From Rhodocollybia butyracea (taxonomy: Eukaryota; Basidiomycota; Agaricomycetes; Agaricales; Omphalotaceae), in assembly GCA_015501585.1 (NCBI GenBank), contig JADNRY010000112.1:62001-126000 (forward strand): a DNA stretch of 64,000 nt. The letters are read 5' to 3'. Made by a program: the position numbers and the translations under genes. This document shows, piece by piece, positions 55,235 to 64,000 of the stretch. The first letter of the stretch is position 1. Every line of letters begins with the position of its first letter. Below the pieces are notes generated by a model. The model searched no databases. It was not told where the DNA came from and saw only the letters and a program-made list of their open reading frames with translations.

Positions 55235-57484
55235 TTATCCATCCCCTTTTGCATTCCTTCCCAAGAGTGTGCCAACAATATCCCAAATTTCATCTTTAAC
55301 TTCAATTATAATGTTGTCGGGTATTTTTCTGGAAGTTTCAATAAATGCAGCTTGACCTGACACATGTTCATGCTGTTGTGGGCAGTGTTGGGCAAAGTGG
55401 CTTATCTTTTCACAGTAAGTACAAGCCCCTTTTCCTTGTCTTTGGTCATACTCCTCTGGAGTGACCCAAGTGGTTAGTACTACTGACATCTTATTAACAT
55501 TATCATTTCTAGAATTGTCTTGATTCATTCTAGAAGCTCTTGGAGTCAGCGTGGTGGCCCTCTGTTGTTGAGCTTGTGATGTATGATTGTTTGGTGGGCT
55601 ATCCTGATCCAAAACTGTATTTTGAGCAGTATGACAGTCATTTTGTACAAAGTTATCGATTTCTGGACCATATGCTAGTGGGAACAATGGTGAGGCTCCT
55701 TTTGAAACTTTTTGTGTCCTGCCTTTGTGTGAGCCAAAAGAATAATCATTATTGCTTTGCAAAAAATCATGTGCTTGCTCAGCCCAGTCCAAACCTAAAG
55801 GCTCATGAATGAGAGTCTGTGGAACATGATTATTTTCTGCAGGTAGTGGCGTTGCATCTATTGGTTGGGTTTCAAGAAATAAAGATTGACTTGTAGCTTG
55901 AGCTTGATTAGATTTTGTAGACATTACAAAATTTTGTTTTCTGCTCATAAGGCTGGCATTTCTTTGCCCTCGATCAAGTAGCGCCTGACTACTACCAGTA
56001 TGTGCTAATTCATCATGTTGAGGTAGAGTTGCAGAGTGAATAACTTGGTTGTCATTCCTTGTTCCTTGCTCCACTTTTTCAACAGGATCCGGTGCTGATG
56101 ACATGTGCATCACAGGTTGTAACATAGATAGCCTGTTGACAATCTGAGGGCTTGGTGAGTGAGCCCTAGATTCCTCTACACTGTGTTGAGGATGAGTTTC
56201 TACCACATTTCCTGTGTTTTGTACAGGTGTGTGAGCACTTTGTGCATTTTCTTGTGCATTTTCCTGTCCTTTGGCTCGTTGGCTTGTATGAAGAGAAGGT
56301 GCTAATTCAACACTCATATTACTCCTTGCCCTCAGTAGAGCTTGAACCTCATCCCTTTGTATCTCAGTGTATAGGTGTGTTAGAATTTGAGTATTTCTTT
56401 CTTCTGACATCCTTTGATACAGGTTTGGGCTTAATGATGCAAGTTCTCTCTGACCTAGTCTTGTCAACTGTTGGATCCATTGCCATGGCTGAGCATTACT
56501 GCTTCTATAGCCTAATGACTCCAAAAATATTTGGCATTGCTGGCTGAGTCTGTCAAATTGTATTTGTTCATTTTGAAACTGGTTCAGAACTGGTACAGTA
56601 TTGTTTGACTTGTATGAGCCTTGTTTTACTGAACTTTGGAAAGATCCACTTGGTGATGGATGATTCTGAGCAGATATAGTTGGCTGTAAACCTTGCAATT
56701 GAACAGGTGCTTGTTCATGCCCTTGTGAGTGATTTAAACTCCTAACAACACTTCCAGCATTGTGATCTGACTGAGAATGGTGAGAGAGAGATTTATGATG
56801 TGGATTACTATGAGTCATGGAATGCTCTTGCCCTTCCTCAGGGACTAAAGACAATGGAGATCTTCTAATAGGTTCAATTTGTCTTTGACTTGATAGTACA
56901 GAAGACATTTGGCCATTAGTTGTTGTACTCCCAGTTGCCTGTTTGGCTCTAGTAATTGCTGGTACAGATGATGAGTGGTAGGTAGGTGAAGGACTTTGTT
57001 CTGGTTCTGAGAACTGAACAATGTTCCTGCTTTGCCGTGTAGATTCTCCACTTTGAGATTTGAGTGTATCAAATTGTGCAGAATGGCTATGATGTAAAAA
57101 AGGTAGAGGTGCACTTGCTACAAAATTAGGCATTTGCTGCTGTTGTCCTCGCGAACCATTATCAACTAAATGACTGGTGGAACGGTCATCATGACAAGCA
57201 AATATCTGTGCAATTTGTGCAGTAGGTGGCATTCTAACTTCTTGAACCACAGTTTCCGTTAAATTTGAACCCTTTGATCCAATGTGAATTCTCTGCATTA
57301 CTACAAATTCACCATTTGAAATAGTAGTGGGTGACCCCCGGTTTGTATTTCCAACATTAGTATTGTGTTGTCCCAGTGTATATCCTGGAGCATTAAAACC
57401 AATTGGAAAGGTGGGGATATTAGATCCTTGAACAAATTGGTGAGACCCAATCTGGGTGTATGATCTAGTTGTTTGTGTAGACAT
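55235..57484 (-). CDS. Gag-like protein of the LTR element, 749 aa
   Basis: Starts MSTQTTRSYTQIGSHQ at 57484, 30 bp inside the 5' LTR. Long Gln/Ser/His-rich N-terminal region, then a more ordered part (FDRLSQQCQIFLESLGY, WQWIQQLTRLGQRELASL, residues about 330-400), another low-complexity stretch, and a CCHC zinc knuckle CTYCEKISHFAQHC (residues about 688-701; spacing 2-4-4) near the C-terminus. The knuckle marks it as a nucleic-acid-binding Gag. The frame is intact over 2.25 kb, which suggests selection or very recent insertion. Probably mobilised in trans by an autonomous relative elsewhere. Confidence 0.8.
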   Translation of the reverse strand: MSTQTTRSYTQIGSHQFVQGSNIPTFPIGFNAPGYTLGQHNTNVGNTNRGSPTTISNGEFVVMQRIHIGSKGSNLTETVVQEVRMPPTAQIAQIFACHDDRSTSHLVDNGSRGQQQQMPNFVASAPLPFLHHSHSAQFDTLKSQSGESTRQSRNIVQFSEPEQSPSPTYHSSSVPAITRAKQATGSTTTNGQMSSVLSSQRQIEPIRRSPLSLVPEEGQEHSMTHSNPHHKSLSHHSQSDHNAGSVVRSLNHSQGHEQAPVQLQGLQPTISAQNHPSPSGSFQSSVKQGSYKSNNTVPVLNQFQNEQIQFDRLSQQCQIFLESLGYRSSNAQPWQWIQQLTRLGQRELASLSPNLYQRMSEERNTQILTHLYTEIQRDEVQALLRARSNMSVELAPSLHTSQRAKGQENAQENAQSAHTPVQNTGNVVETHPQHSVEESRAHSPSPQIVNRLSMLQPVMHMSSAPDPVEKVEQGTRNDNQVIHSATLPQHDELAHTGSSQALLDRGQRNASLMSRKQNFVMSTKSNQAQATSQSLFLETQPIDATPLPAENNHVPQTLIHEPLGLDWAEQAHDFLQSNNDYSFGSHKGRTQKVSKGASPLFPLAYGPEIDNFVQNDCHTAQNTVLDQDSPPNNHTSQAQQQRATTLTPRASRMNQDNSRNDNVNKMSVVLTTWVTPEEYDQRQGKGACTYCEKISHFAQHCPQQHEHVSGQAAFIETSRKIPDNIIIEVKDEIWDIVGTLLGRNAKGDG

Positions 57485-57513
57485 TCATGGGGGCGGGTGG
57501 AGACGTATTATTA

Positions 57514-58682
57514 TGTTATGACTCGATCAATAGTCTCGTCCAAACCTTCACAGTACGTAACTCGGCAGTAAAAATGATAAGAGAAATTAATGAGATTATA
57601 GAGCAAGCCTTTCCGTTCGTTGAAACCGCTAGGCAAAAAATATATACTCAAACAACTAGGCTCAAGTAAAGTTAGTAACTAGTTTGTAATACAAAACTCA
57701 CAGAAGTTATTATTTGGAGATAGCTCGACAAATAATAATAAGATTACCCTCGGAGATGGCTCGACAAGCAGTAATATGAATCAGAACTAATACTCGGAGA
57801 TGGCTCGACAAGTAGTAGTGAGTATGGTGTCTAATACTCGGAGATAGCTCAACAAGTAATAGTGAGTGTGATGTCTAATACTTGGAGATAGCTCAACAAG
57901 TAATAGGAAGTTGCAACTTGGAGATAGCTCAACAAGTGGCAATTAAAGAAGTATTCACTAGGAGATAGCTCAACAGGTGAATATTAGTGGATACAACTTG
58001 GAGTTAGCTCAACAAGATGTATAAATGTGTATTGTAGCTTGGAGATAGCTCAACAAGATACAATGAGTTGGTCTGGTGATTCACACAAGTGATAACAGCA
58101 AACAAGTGGGGGTTTGGATTTAAGAAAAATAATACGTCTAACGTACATTGGTAAATCTAGACTACTTATATACTGTGCAATGTGTACTAGTTAGGAAATG
58201 CTGCGGAATGACTAGATTTGAGTCATAACTGCGGAAATACTGCGGATGAGTCAGTCTGACTATGTAATGCTGTGCAATGACTAATATTGAGTCATGTATG
58301 CGGAACCGTAGTTGACTCAGATATCTGGCTGTGCAATGACTGATATTGAGTCATTGATGTAAAGAGGCTATGCAATGATGTCATAGCTGTGGAGCAGTGA
58401 TGTGATATCATAACTGCGGAGCAATGGAATGACATCATGATTGTGGAGTAGCAAGATGACATCATAGTTGTGGAGCTAGAATGATGTCATGACTGTGCAG
58501 ACTGTGCAGTGACTGTTAAAGATCATTCTGGTGTTCTGGAAGAATGTGTGCAGCATTAACCCAAATGGTGTTGAATAACTAATGAATGTAAAATGTTAAG
58601 TAGAAGTATTAATGATAGTGTTCATAGTTGGTTACAGAAGAAAAAAGATTGGGTGTATAGGATTTAGATCCGGGTCATAACA
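57514..58682 (-). repeat. 5' LTR (1169 bp)
   Basis: Copy of 52846-54014 at a distance of 4668 bp, with the same internal GGAGATRGCTC repeats (57716-58060). Confidence 0.93.
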
Positions 58683-58858
58683 CTTACATTCTGCCTGTCG
58701 TTAGACGGCTCAATTTCAGGACTTTGTCCTGCATACGGTGGTAGTCGTGAACTATGACTACCGTCGTGTGAATTTATTGGTGACGTGGCATCACCATGTT
58801 GTGAGTGGCGATTGCTCGCATCTCGTTGGGACTTCTCTGAGTTCCTGTTTTGGTCCAT
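58683..58858 (-). pseudogene. N-terminal exon of an unknown gene, cut by the LTR element
   Basis: Start MDQNRNSEKSQRDASNRHSQ at 58858, hydrophilic, ending SNDRQN at a GTAAG donor-like site (58683-58687), where the LTR element begins. The rest of the gene is not found on the far side (52845 downward). It could also be a chance frame. Confidence 0.3.
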
Positions 58859-59565
58859 GTGATCAAACTTTTGTTGATTTTGCTTGGCGCTTTTGATGCG
58901 GAGTAAGAGTGGTGATAATTGTTTAGATTACTTTATAATTCTAGTCGAGTAGTTATTACTTCTCGTAGTTTTGTGCACACAATCTTTTAATAAAGATTTT
59001 TGATGCTCAAAAAAGTATAACGCCCTTAGGCGAGAGTCTTACGTTCACACGAAAGAGCACGACAAAGGCTATGCGATTGTGTACTCGTAGTGTAGAAGAA
59101 CTACAGTAATTTATGTAATTCGACCAGTTATAGTAATCGAAATGAATAGAATAGAAATGATATCTAATCGTAAGATAAGATAAGATAAGAGTCGCGATGC
59201 GACAAAAGTTAAGGCCGCGCCATAAGGCGCGGCCGGAAGGGAATCAGGCAAGATGGGGAGGAGGCGTTACAGAGACTTAGGCTAATACTAGTTAACTATT
59301 TATACAGTTTGAGAGGGTATGAGAATGGATCCATAAATAGAGGAACATGAGAGTCTGTAAATAAAGATGACATAGGAATCTGAATCTATAAATAAAATGT
59401 TCAATACAAAGAGATCAGCTTGTGATATTGTCTGGCTATATTAGTAAGGTGGAATGAGTAATAACTCCGCACAGGTTCCGATGACATCATTACTGAGTGA
59501 TCATCACATATCATCAAACAAAATGAAATGAAGTTGGTGACAAATGATATTATCAAAGAAAAACA
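58859..59565. other. AT-rich intergenic region with a strong hairpin
   Basis: GGCCGCGCC-ATAA-GGCGCGGCC (59213-59234) is a perfect 9-bp stem with a 4-nt loop, preceded by ATAAGATAAGATAAGA. No gene seen; the composition suggests a decayed element. Confidence 0.5.
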
Positions 59566-61800
59566 TTATACTCCAATGTGGATGAAAGGGACCCAAGTAG
59601 CAAATGAAGGCTGGGTATTCAGTTGAAGGTTTTGGATTGCATAATGTAATGCTTCTGCTACTTGGGTGCTGTCATTCTTACCATCCTTAAACAAAAACCT
59701 GTATACATCATTGGCTACTTGTGGAGCATGGGAGTCACTGATAGACCACATTGTTGCTATGACACTGCGGTACCCTGCTGAGAGCATTCCAGCTGCAAGA
59801 TGAACTGCTTCTGTTGACAGGTTCTCATCACCAGTTGCAGTCTGACAGGCAGAAAGGAATGCAAGACCCTTGGGTGGAAGTTGCATTGTTATTATGTCAT
59901 TTATTGTTAGCTTAGAGTTACTCTCTAAAACTAAACCACTCTGAAGTGGATCTTGACTATCCTGAGTTCCATGACAAGCAAAGTGAGCCCATTCATGTCT
60001 TCTCATTTCTTCTGCAACCCTTGCAACAGTTGCATTTGAGCCTTTCAGTGTTTTTACTGTTATTGAATCCCCTGCATATTTTTGAATATAATCCAATTCA
60101 GTTTCAAATCCAGGAAGAGTGGATGGCTGGGCAACAGCAAGAACTTTCAGATCTCTTGGTTGATTTGAGTAGGAGCTTTGAGCTTCCAGAAGAGCTGTCA
60201 ATGATGGTGTATATGATGAAATAGCATATTCACTGAGCTTTGATCCCAGTGGTGCATTTGAAGAATAGTCTCCTGCAGCATGGATAGGCAGGAATGGAAA
60301 TGACCTGTAGAAACCCAGCAGATTCTTGTAAGAGGATGAGTCTAAGAAATTTGATCAGATATGCTGATTAATATACTAATCAGCAAAACATACACGCACA
60401 GGAAGCCACTTTCCCGCACTGTACAGTGCTGGGGGCCACTACAAATTGCTGTATAGTGCCTGACAATGGCTCCTGCTCACCCATGTTTTGCTGATTAGTA
60501 GATGCTTGCAATAAACTTACTGTTAAAGCAAGGCCATCCACAATTGGTTTAGCAACCCTGATCCAAAGCATTAGAAGGATCCCTCGGAATGCTTCCTCTT
60601 TCACATCTGGATTCTGTCTCCACTTACGGCGAATACCCAACCTCTGTGAAAGATCATCTAAAACATCTCTATTTGGCAAGAACCCTGAACAAGTGCCTTG
60701 ACCATAGTCTACAGAGCTTGAAGCACTCTATCATTCAGGAATGGAAGTGGAATGTGTAGAACATCATCACTGAGTCCAGGTATAAGTACCAAAGCGTCAG
60801 CCTGGATGTTACTTGAAATAAGTAGGATGACTGGGTTATCTGTAGCAGCCATGGAGATTTCTGAAAATTGCTTTGGTAACAAGAATTTTTCATACCCTGG
60901 TAATTTCCGAATCTCATTAATCAAACGGCGCCTTTGTTCAGCTATTTCATGGAAGTCCTTTGCAACTTCCAGAGTAAGACCATCATTGAGAAATATATCG
61001 GGGGCAGTAGCTTGAGTTTGCACAGTGAGTCTAGCAGACAGGCTCTCCAATTCCATGCCCTGTATTGGATATCTTTCTTTGAGTTTTGCAAAAAGTGCTC
61101 GGAGTTGGAGCAGCTGACTCCAAATGATTGAACAGCCTTGTTCAATCCACTCAACTGCTGTGGTACATTGACCTATTTGTATGGCAAATATTGAAGCATT
61201 GATGATGAAAGGTCTTACTTTTCTGATTTGATAGTGACGATTTTCAACCAAAGATCCCGGCCAGGCTAGCTCTGAAATGAGATTTACGCCAGACACATAT
61301 GCACAACTGGTTGATGAGTGATTTATATCCTGGGCTAGACGAGCCCAATGTGAGGCAGCTTCAAATTTTACTGAACTCCTACCAACAAGTGAACAAGCGG
61401 CACTTGAAAAATACTCAAGGGCCTTCAAAGCAATACTAGAATTAGGCTCCAGAGGATTAGTTTGCATCAGAAGGGTTTGTCCTATTGCAATTAACATCCC
61501 AGTTTTTCCTGGATAATCATCTGGAGTGGCATTAATGGCTTGCTGTTGTTTTTGCAAGGCTTCATTCAGGTGTTCCACAGCGCTAAGCTTCTGAAATCAA
61601 ACTGCAAGGGAATGTCCAAGACTTTGTAACAATTTAGACCTGCTTGCATGATTATCTGGAAGAATGTCATTAGTCTGCCTTTTTTTCTGCACAGCCTGAT
61701 TGAGGTCTGCTATATCACCCAGCACACTAAATTGATTTGCAAGGCAACTTGCATAACTTTCCAAAAACTGAGGCTTATTAGGGTGGTCATTTGGAGTCAA
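59566..61800 (-). pseudogene. TPR-CHAT protein gene, broken
   Basis: TPR-like helices (61597-61800 and 60709-61578; NQFSVLGDIADLNQAVQKK, HLNEALQKQQQAINATPDDY) precede a C-terminal CHAT domain (caspase HetF-associated TPR; cysteine-protease fold). CHAT motifs: FLPIHAAGDY (60260-60290), HFACHG with the catalytic His (residues 73-78 of the last frame, near 59975) and SACQTATG with the Cys (near 59846), ending FATWVPFIHIGV. Lesions: a TGA at 61599-61597 within an otherwise continuous frame, a one-base shift near 60718, and a TAG where WW of a typical RIWW motif is expected (about 60437-60447). Introns around 60307-60535 are plausible. The catalytic dyad itself is intact. Confidence 0.8.
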
Positions 61801-61929
61801 ATCTGTTGTTGTAAAGGGGGAAAATTCAGATACAAACTACGCTCATCCTCCAAATGTGGGGACAAAAGCACACCAGAGGGTAGAGATGGGTAAAGCCCTG
61901 GGTCAACAACCCAATGGAGTCTCATTCCA

Positions 61930-62470
61930 TAAAACTAGGTACTTATATACTATACAATTGTATACTACACTACATAAGGGAATTGACTTGCTATAATTCC
62001 AGGCAAGTCATGTAAAGTCATTATGAGTCATTTAGAATCATTGCACAGTCATGCACAGTCAATGACTCAATGCACAGTAACTATGTACTACAAATGAGTC
62101 AATGCAATATTGACACATTATGACTCCAGTTCATATGAGTCAGTCCAGGTTTGTACACGGAGGCACTTGCAAATATTCCAGTCCAAATTCCTACAAAATC
62201 CATTGCTTGCTGCTTTTGTAGTACTGCTGCGTTGGGAAGCTACTGAGCGTGCGAATGAAGCTGGGTTTTTGGTCTAGATTTCGGAACGTTCGCCGGATTT
62301 AGACATGCGTTCCTCTTCTTCGTACTTCCACCTCTTCATAGCGTAGCTAACTCCAAAGTAGCACTTCGAGTATAGTTTTTCATAATTTCTCCTCTTCAAT
62401 ACTCTTATTCACTTATCCCGTTTTCTGAGAAAATCGCTCTTCCCTATCGCTGAGAAACACATTTTGGACG
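61930..62470. promoter_or_regulatory. Divergent intergenic region with clustered TGAGTCA sites
   Basis: Between the CHAT gene (minus) and the right-edge gene (plus). At 62015-62150 TGAGTCA/TGACTCA-type cores recur (ATGAGTCATTT, AATGACTCAATG, AATGAGTCAATG, ATGAGTCAGT). These are AP-1/Gcn4-like half-site pairs. CT-rich sequence before 62473 fits a start region. Confidence 0.45.
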
Positions 62471-62472
62471 CT

Positions 62473-64000
62473 ATGACCGAAAGACAAGCACGCGATACTC
62501 GGGCTCGTAGGAAACTCGCAGTGGCTGAAGAGGCTAGGCTCGAAGACAAGCGTCGCTTGGACAACCTCCGAGCTCTCAATCCTCCGCCAGATGCGTCGGT
62601 TTCAGAGAACGGTGAACGGGCAGCAACAACTCGCAAGGCTCGCCACGCTCAGCTACTGCCTACGGCGGAATACGAAGCATCTCTCATAGTTGGAGACCTC
62701 CAAGTCGGCATGGGTGAGCCCACCGGATCTCCTTTGTCTCCCCTCCCCAACTCTCCAGCGCCTGTTATTGCACAACAGGACCAAGCCAATTGGGAGGGAG
62801 ATGGCCTCTCCATCCTGGACATGGACCTGGATGGCCTTCCTGGGCAGCAGAGCCAGGCCGAGGCTCACAACCTGGATGGCGACGCACCAGACTCTCCCGG
62901 GCCATATCACAATGAGCTCCGCGCGATGCCCTCCTCAGACGACCAACCGATGCATCGTGCTCACAGGCACAGCAGTGTCTTTGGTGACCAGAGACACGGC
63001 AGTGTAGCACCTTCCAGGCATGGAAGTCAAGGTGAGAAGCTCTCCTTTGTCTCACCCCGCAGCCATATAGCATATATGCGCCCCATATTCACATTCATCC
63101 TGTTCCGCTTGGTATCTGGCTAACACGACTTTCTGCTAGATTGTACGCTCAGCCACATCGACATGTTTGACGACGTGGCCGACTGGCTGGCTGCAGGCTC
63201 TTCACCCGGACCCTTTCCGCCCATGGCCTCTACACCCAGACTGACACGAGGTCCAAAACCTCCACGTGTTGTGCCTCTCGCTGCACCAGCAGGAATCCGG
63301 ACCCATGCTCAGTGGCGCCATTGCAAGCGTTCTCTCTCCCTGCTGCATCATAGGCCCATTCCCCAGCCTTGCGCACTCCTGGAGCGAGACTGGTTGACAA
63401 GCTGTCTTCATGACAGGTCTTGTCACCATCGACATGCCTCGCCTGTGCGGATCCATGCCTCTACCAGAGGTCAATCTCGACGTCCTTCCCCTCCTTCCCA
63501 TGGTCATCGTGATGTGGGTGGACACGACAGAAGGCAGCGCTCTCCTTCGACGGGTAGGCATGGCAGGAAGCACCGCTCCCCATCACCGGGCAGGTTTGGC
63601 GGCAGACGCCGCTCTCCTTCCACAAGCGTCCAGCTCAGGAGACACCACTCCCCTTCTTTCTCCAGTCCTGGGGAATACCGTCATCAGTATTGTAGTCATC
63701 GAGGCTACAGCACCTACAGCAGCAGACACCAATCTGGGCACCATTCAAGCTGTTCCAGCGTATCACCTGTCAAGGCTTGTGGTAAAGGAAAAGACCTTCC
63801 CAATCCTCGGAACACTGAAGTCCCCAATCAGGAGCCCTTGGGCATCCTGAGTTGTGTCCCTGCTGAGGTCACCTCTGCACTCAGAGCTGGCTGGACCGAG
63901 TACATCCCCCTAGGGTGGTTTGCGGATCGGCACAACTCCTCTCTGTTGGGTTCCAGCATCCCTGGCACAGACAGCTGCTTGCAAATGGATGAATCCGGCC
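62473..64000 (+). CDS. Unidentified Arg/Ser-rich protein, partial at right edge
   Basis: Exon 1 62473-63031 starts MTERQARDTRARRKL and begins with a charged helix (EEARLEDKRRLDNLRAL), then acidic/Pro/Gln-rich sequence. The intron 63032-63139 (GTGAGA...CTGCTAG, 108 bp) is placed by frame. Exon 2 from 63140 is open to the window end: DMFDDVADWLAAGSS, then a long Arg/Ser/His/Pro-rich region (RQRSPS, RRRSPS, HRSPSPGRF type repeats), then KACGKGKDLPNP and ALRAGWTEYIPLGWF. RS-type repeats recall splicing-related or Gag-like nucleic-acid-binding proteins; a retroelement origin is possible. Function not assigned. Confidence 0.5.

Larger units (their letters stand above)
52846..58682 (-). mobile_element. 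Gag-only LTR retrotransposon, 5837 bp
   Basis: Direct repeats of 1169 bp (52846-54014 and 57514-58682), TGTTATGA...TCATAACA, with very few differences (for example at 53759/58427 and 54004/58672). A polypurine tract (TACTCCCCCC on the plus strand, 54015-54024) lies next to the left LTR, so the element is on the minus strand. It encodes only a Gag-like protein and no protease, integrase or RT, hence non-autonomous. Flanks are CTTGA and CTTAC, not a clean target duplication. Confidence 0.9.

Noticed and set aside
59213..59234. GC-rich hairpin as a bacterial-type terminator
   Set aside because: Rho-independent termination does not apply in a fungal nuclear genome, and no U tract follows.
62653..63573. 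Antisense frames opposite the right-edge gene
   Set aside because: Low-complexity GC-rich shadows with no motif and no splice logic.

Overview
This 64 kb window looks like nuclear DNA of a filamentous basidiomycete (Agaricomycetes). Coding exons are split by many 47-60 bp GT-AG introns, F-box-like/LRR genes and a TPR-CHAT gene occur, and the transposons are of fungal type. The F-box, CHAT and TKL-like kinase families and the intron style would fit a Rhizoctonia/Ceratobasidium relative; that name is inference only.

Layout: positions 1-51 kb are built from repeated duplication of a cassette holding an F-box/LRR gene, a THI20-like thiamine gene (HMP-kinase ThiD plus TenA domains) and an unidentified short gene. 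I find seven F-box copies (A 73, B 3990, C 12779, D 30420, E 34733, F 42610, G 46925), five ThiD/TenA copies (8.9, 13.7, 23.9, 44.4, 49.3 kb) and four copies of the unknown gene (2.1, 10.3, 28.1, 32.4 kb). Every F-box copy is broken; only the TenA half at 49.3-50.2 kb still reads cleanly. Because the cassettes are paralogous, they supply empty sites for the transposons: a hAT-like MITE (14657-15190), a fold-back element (29037-29419), a MITE with a 9-bp target duplication holding a tRNA-like segment and telomere-like repeats (29845-30383), a young Ty1/copia element (35076-40150) and a Harbinger-like MITE (47549-47902).

Three things interrupt the cassette array. At 5.1-8.6 kb a spliced locus encodes, in order, a TKL-like kinase domain, a TALE homeodomain and a Zn2Cys6 finger, an order I do not know from any described protein. 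At 15792-21413 lies a near-perfect 5.6 kb palindrome with a 45 bp spacer that mirrors a small three-exon gene. Next to it is an intact four-exon PP2C phosphatase gene (21815-23188), whose 5' end is also found, decayed, inside both palindrome arms.

The right part (51-64 kb) holds a four-exon hypothetical gene with a 12-nt exon, a gag-only LTR retroelement with 1169 bp LTRs (52846-58682), a broken TPR-CHAT gene (59566-61800) and the start of an arginine/serine-rich protein that runs off the end. Most coding sequence in the window is decayed; the genes that look functional are PP2C, the 193-residue hypothetical, the mirrored small genes, perhaps TenA at 49.3 kb, and perhaps the right-edge gene. 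All readings were made by eye; splice sites were placed by frame and consensus and no search was run.
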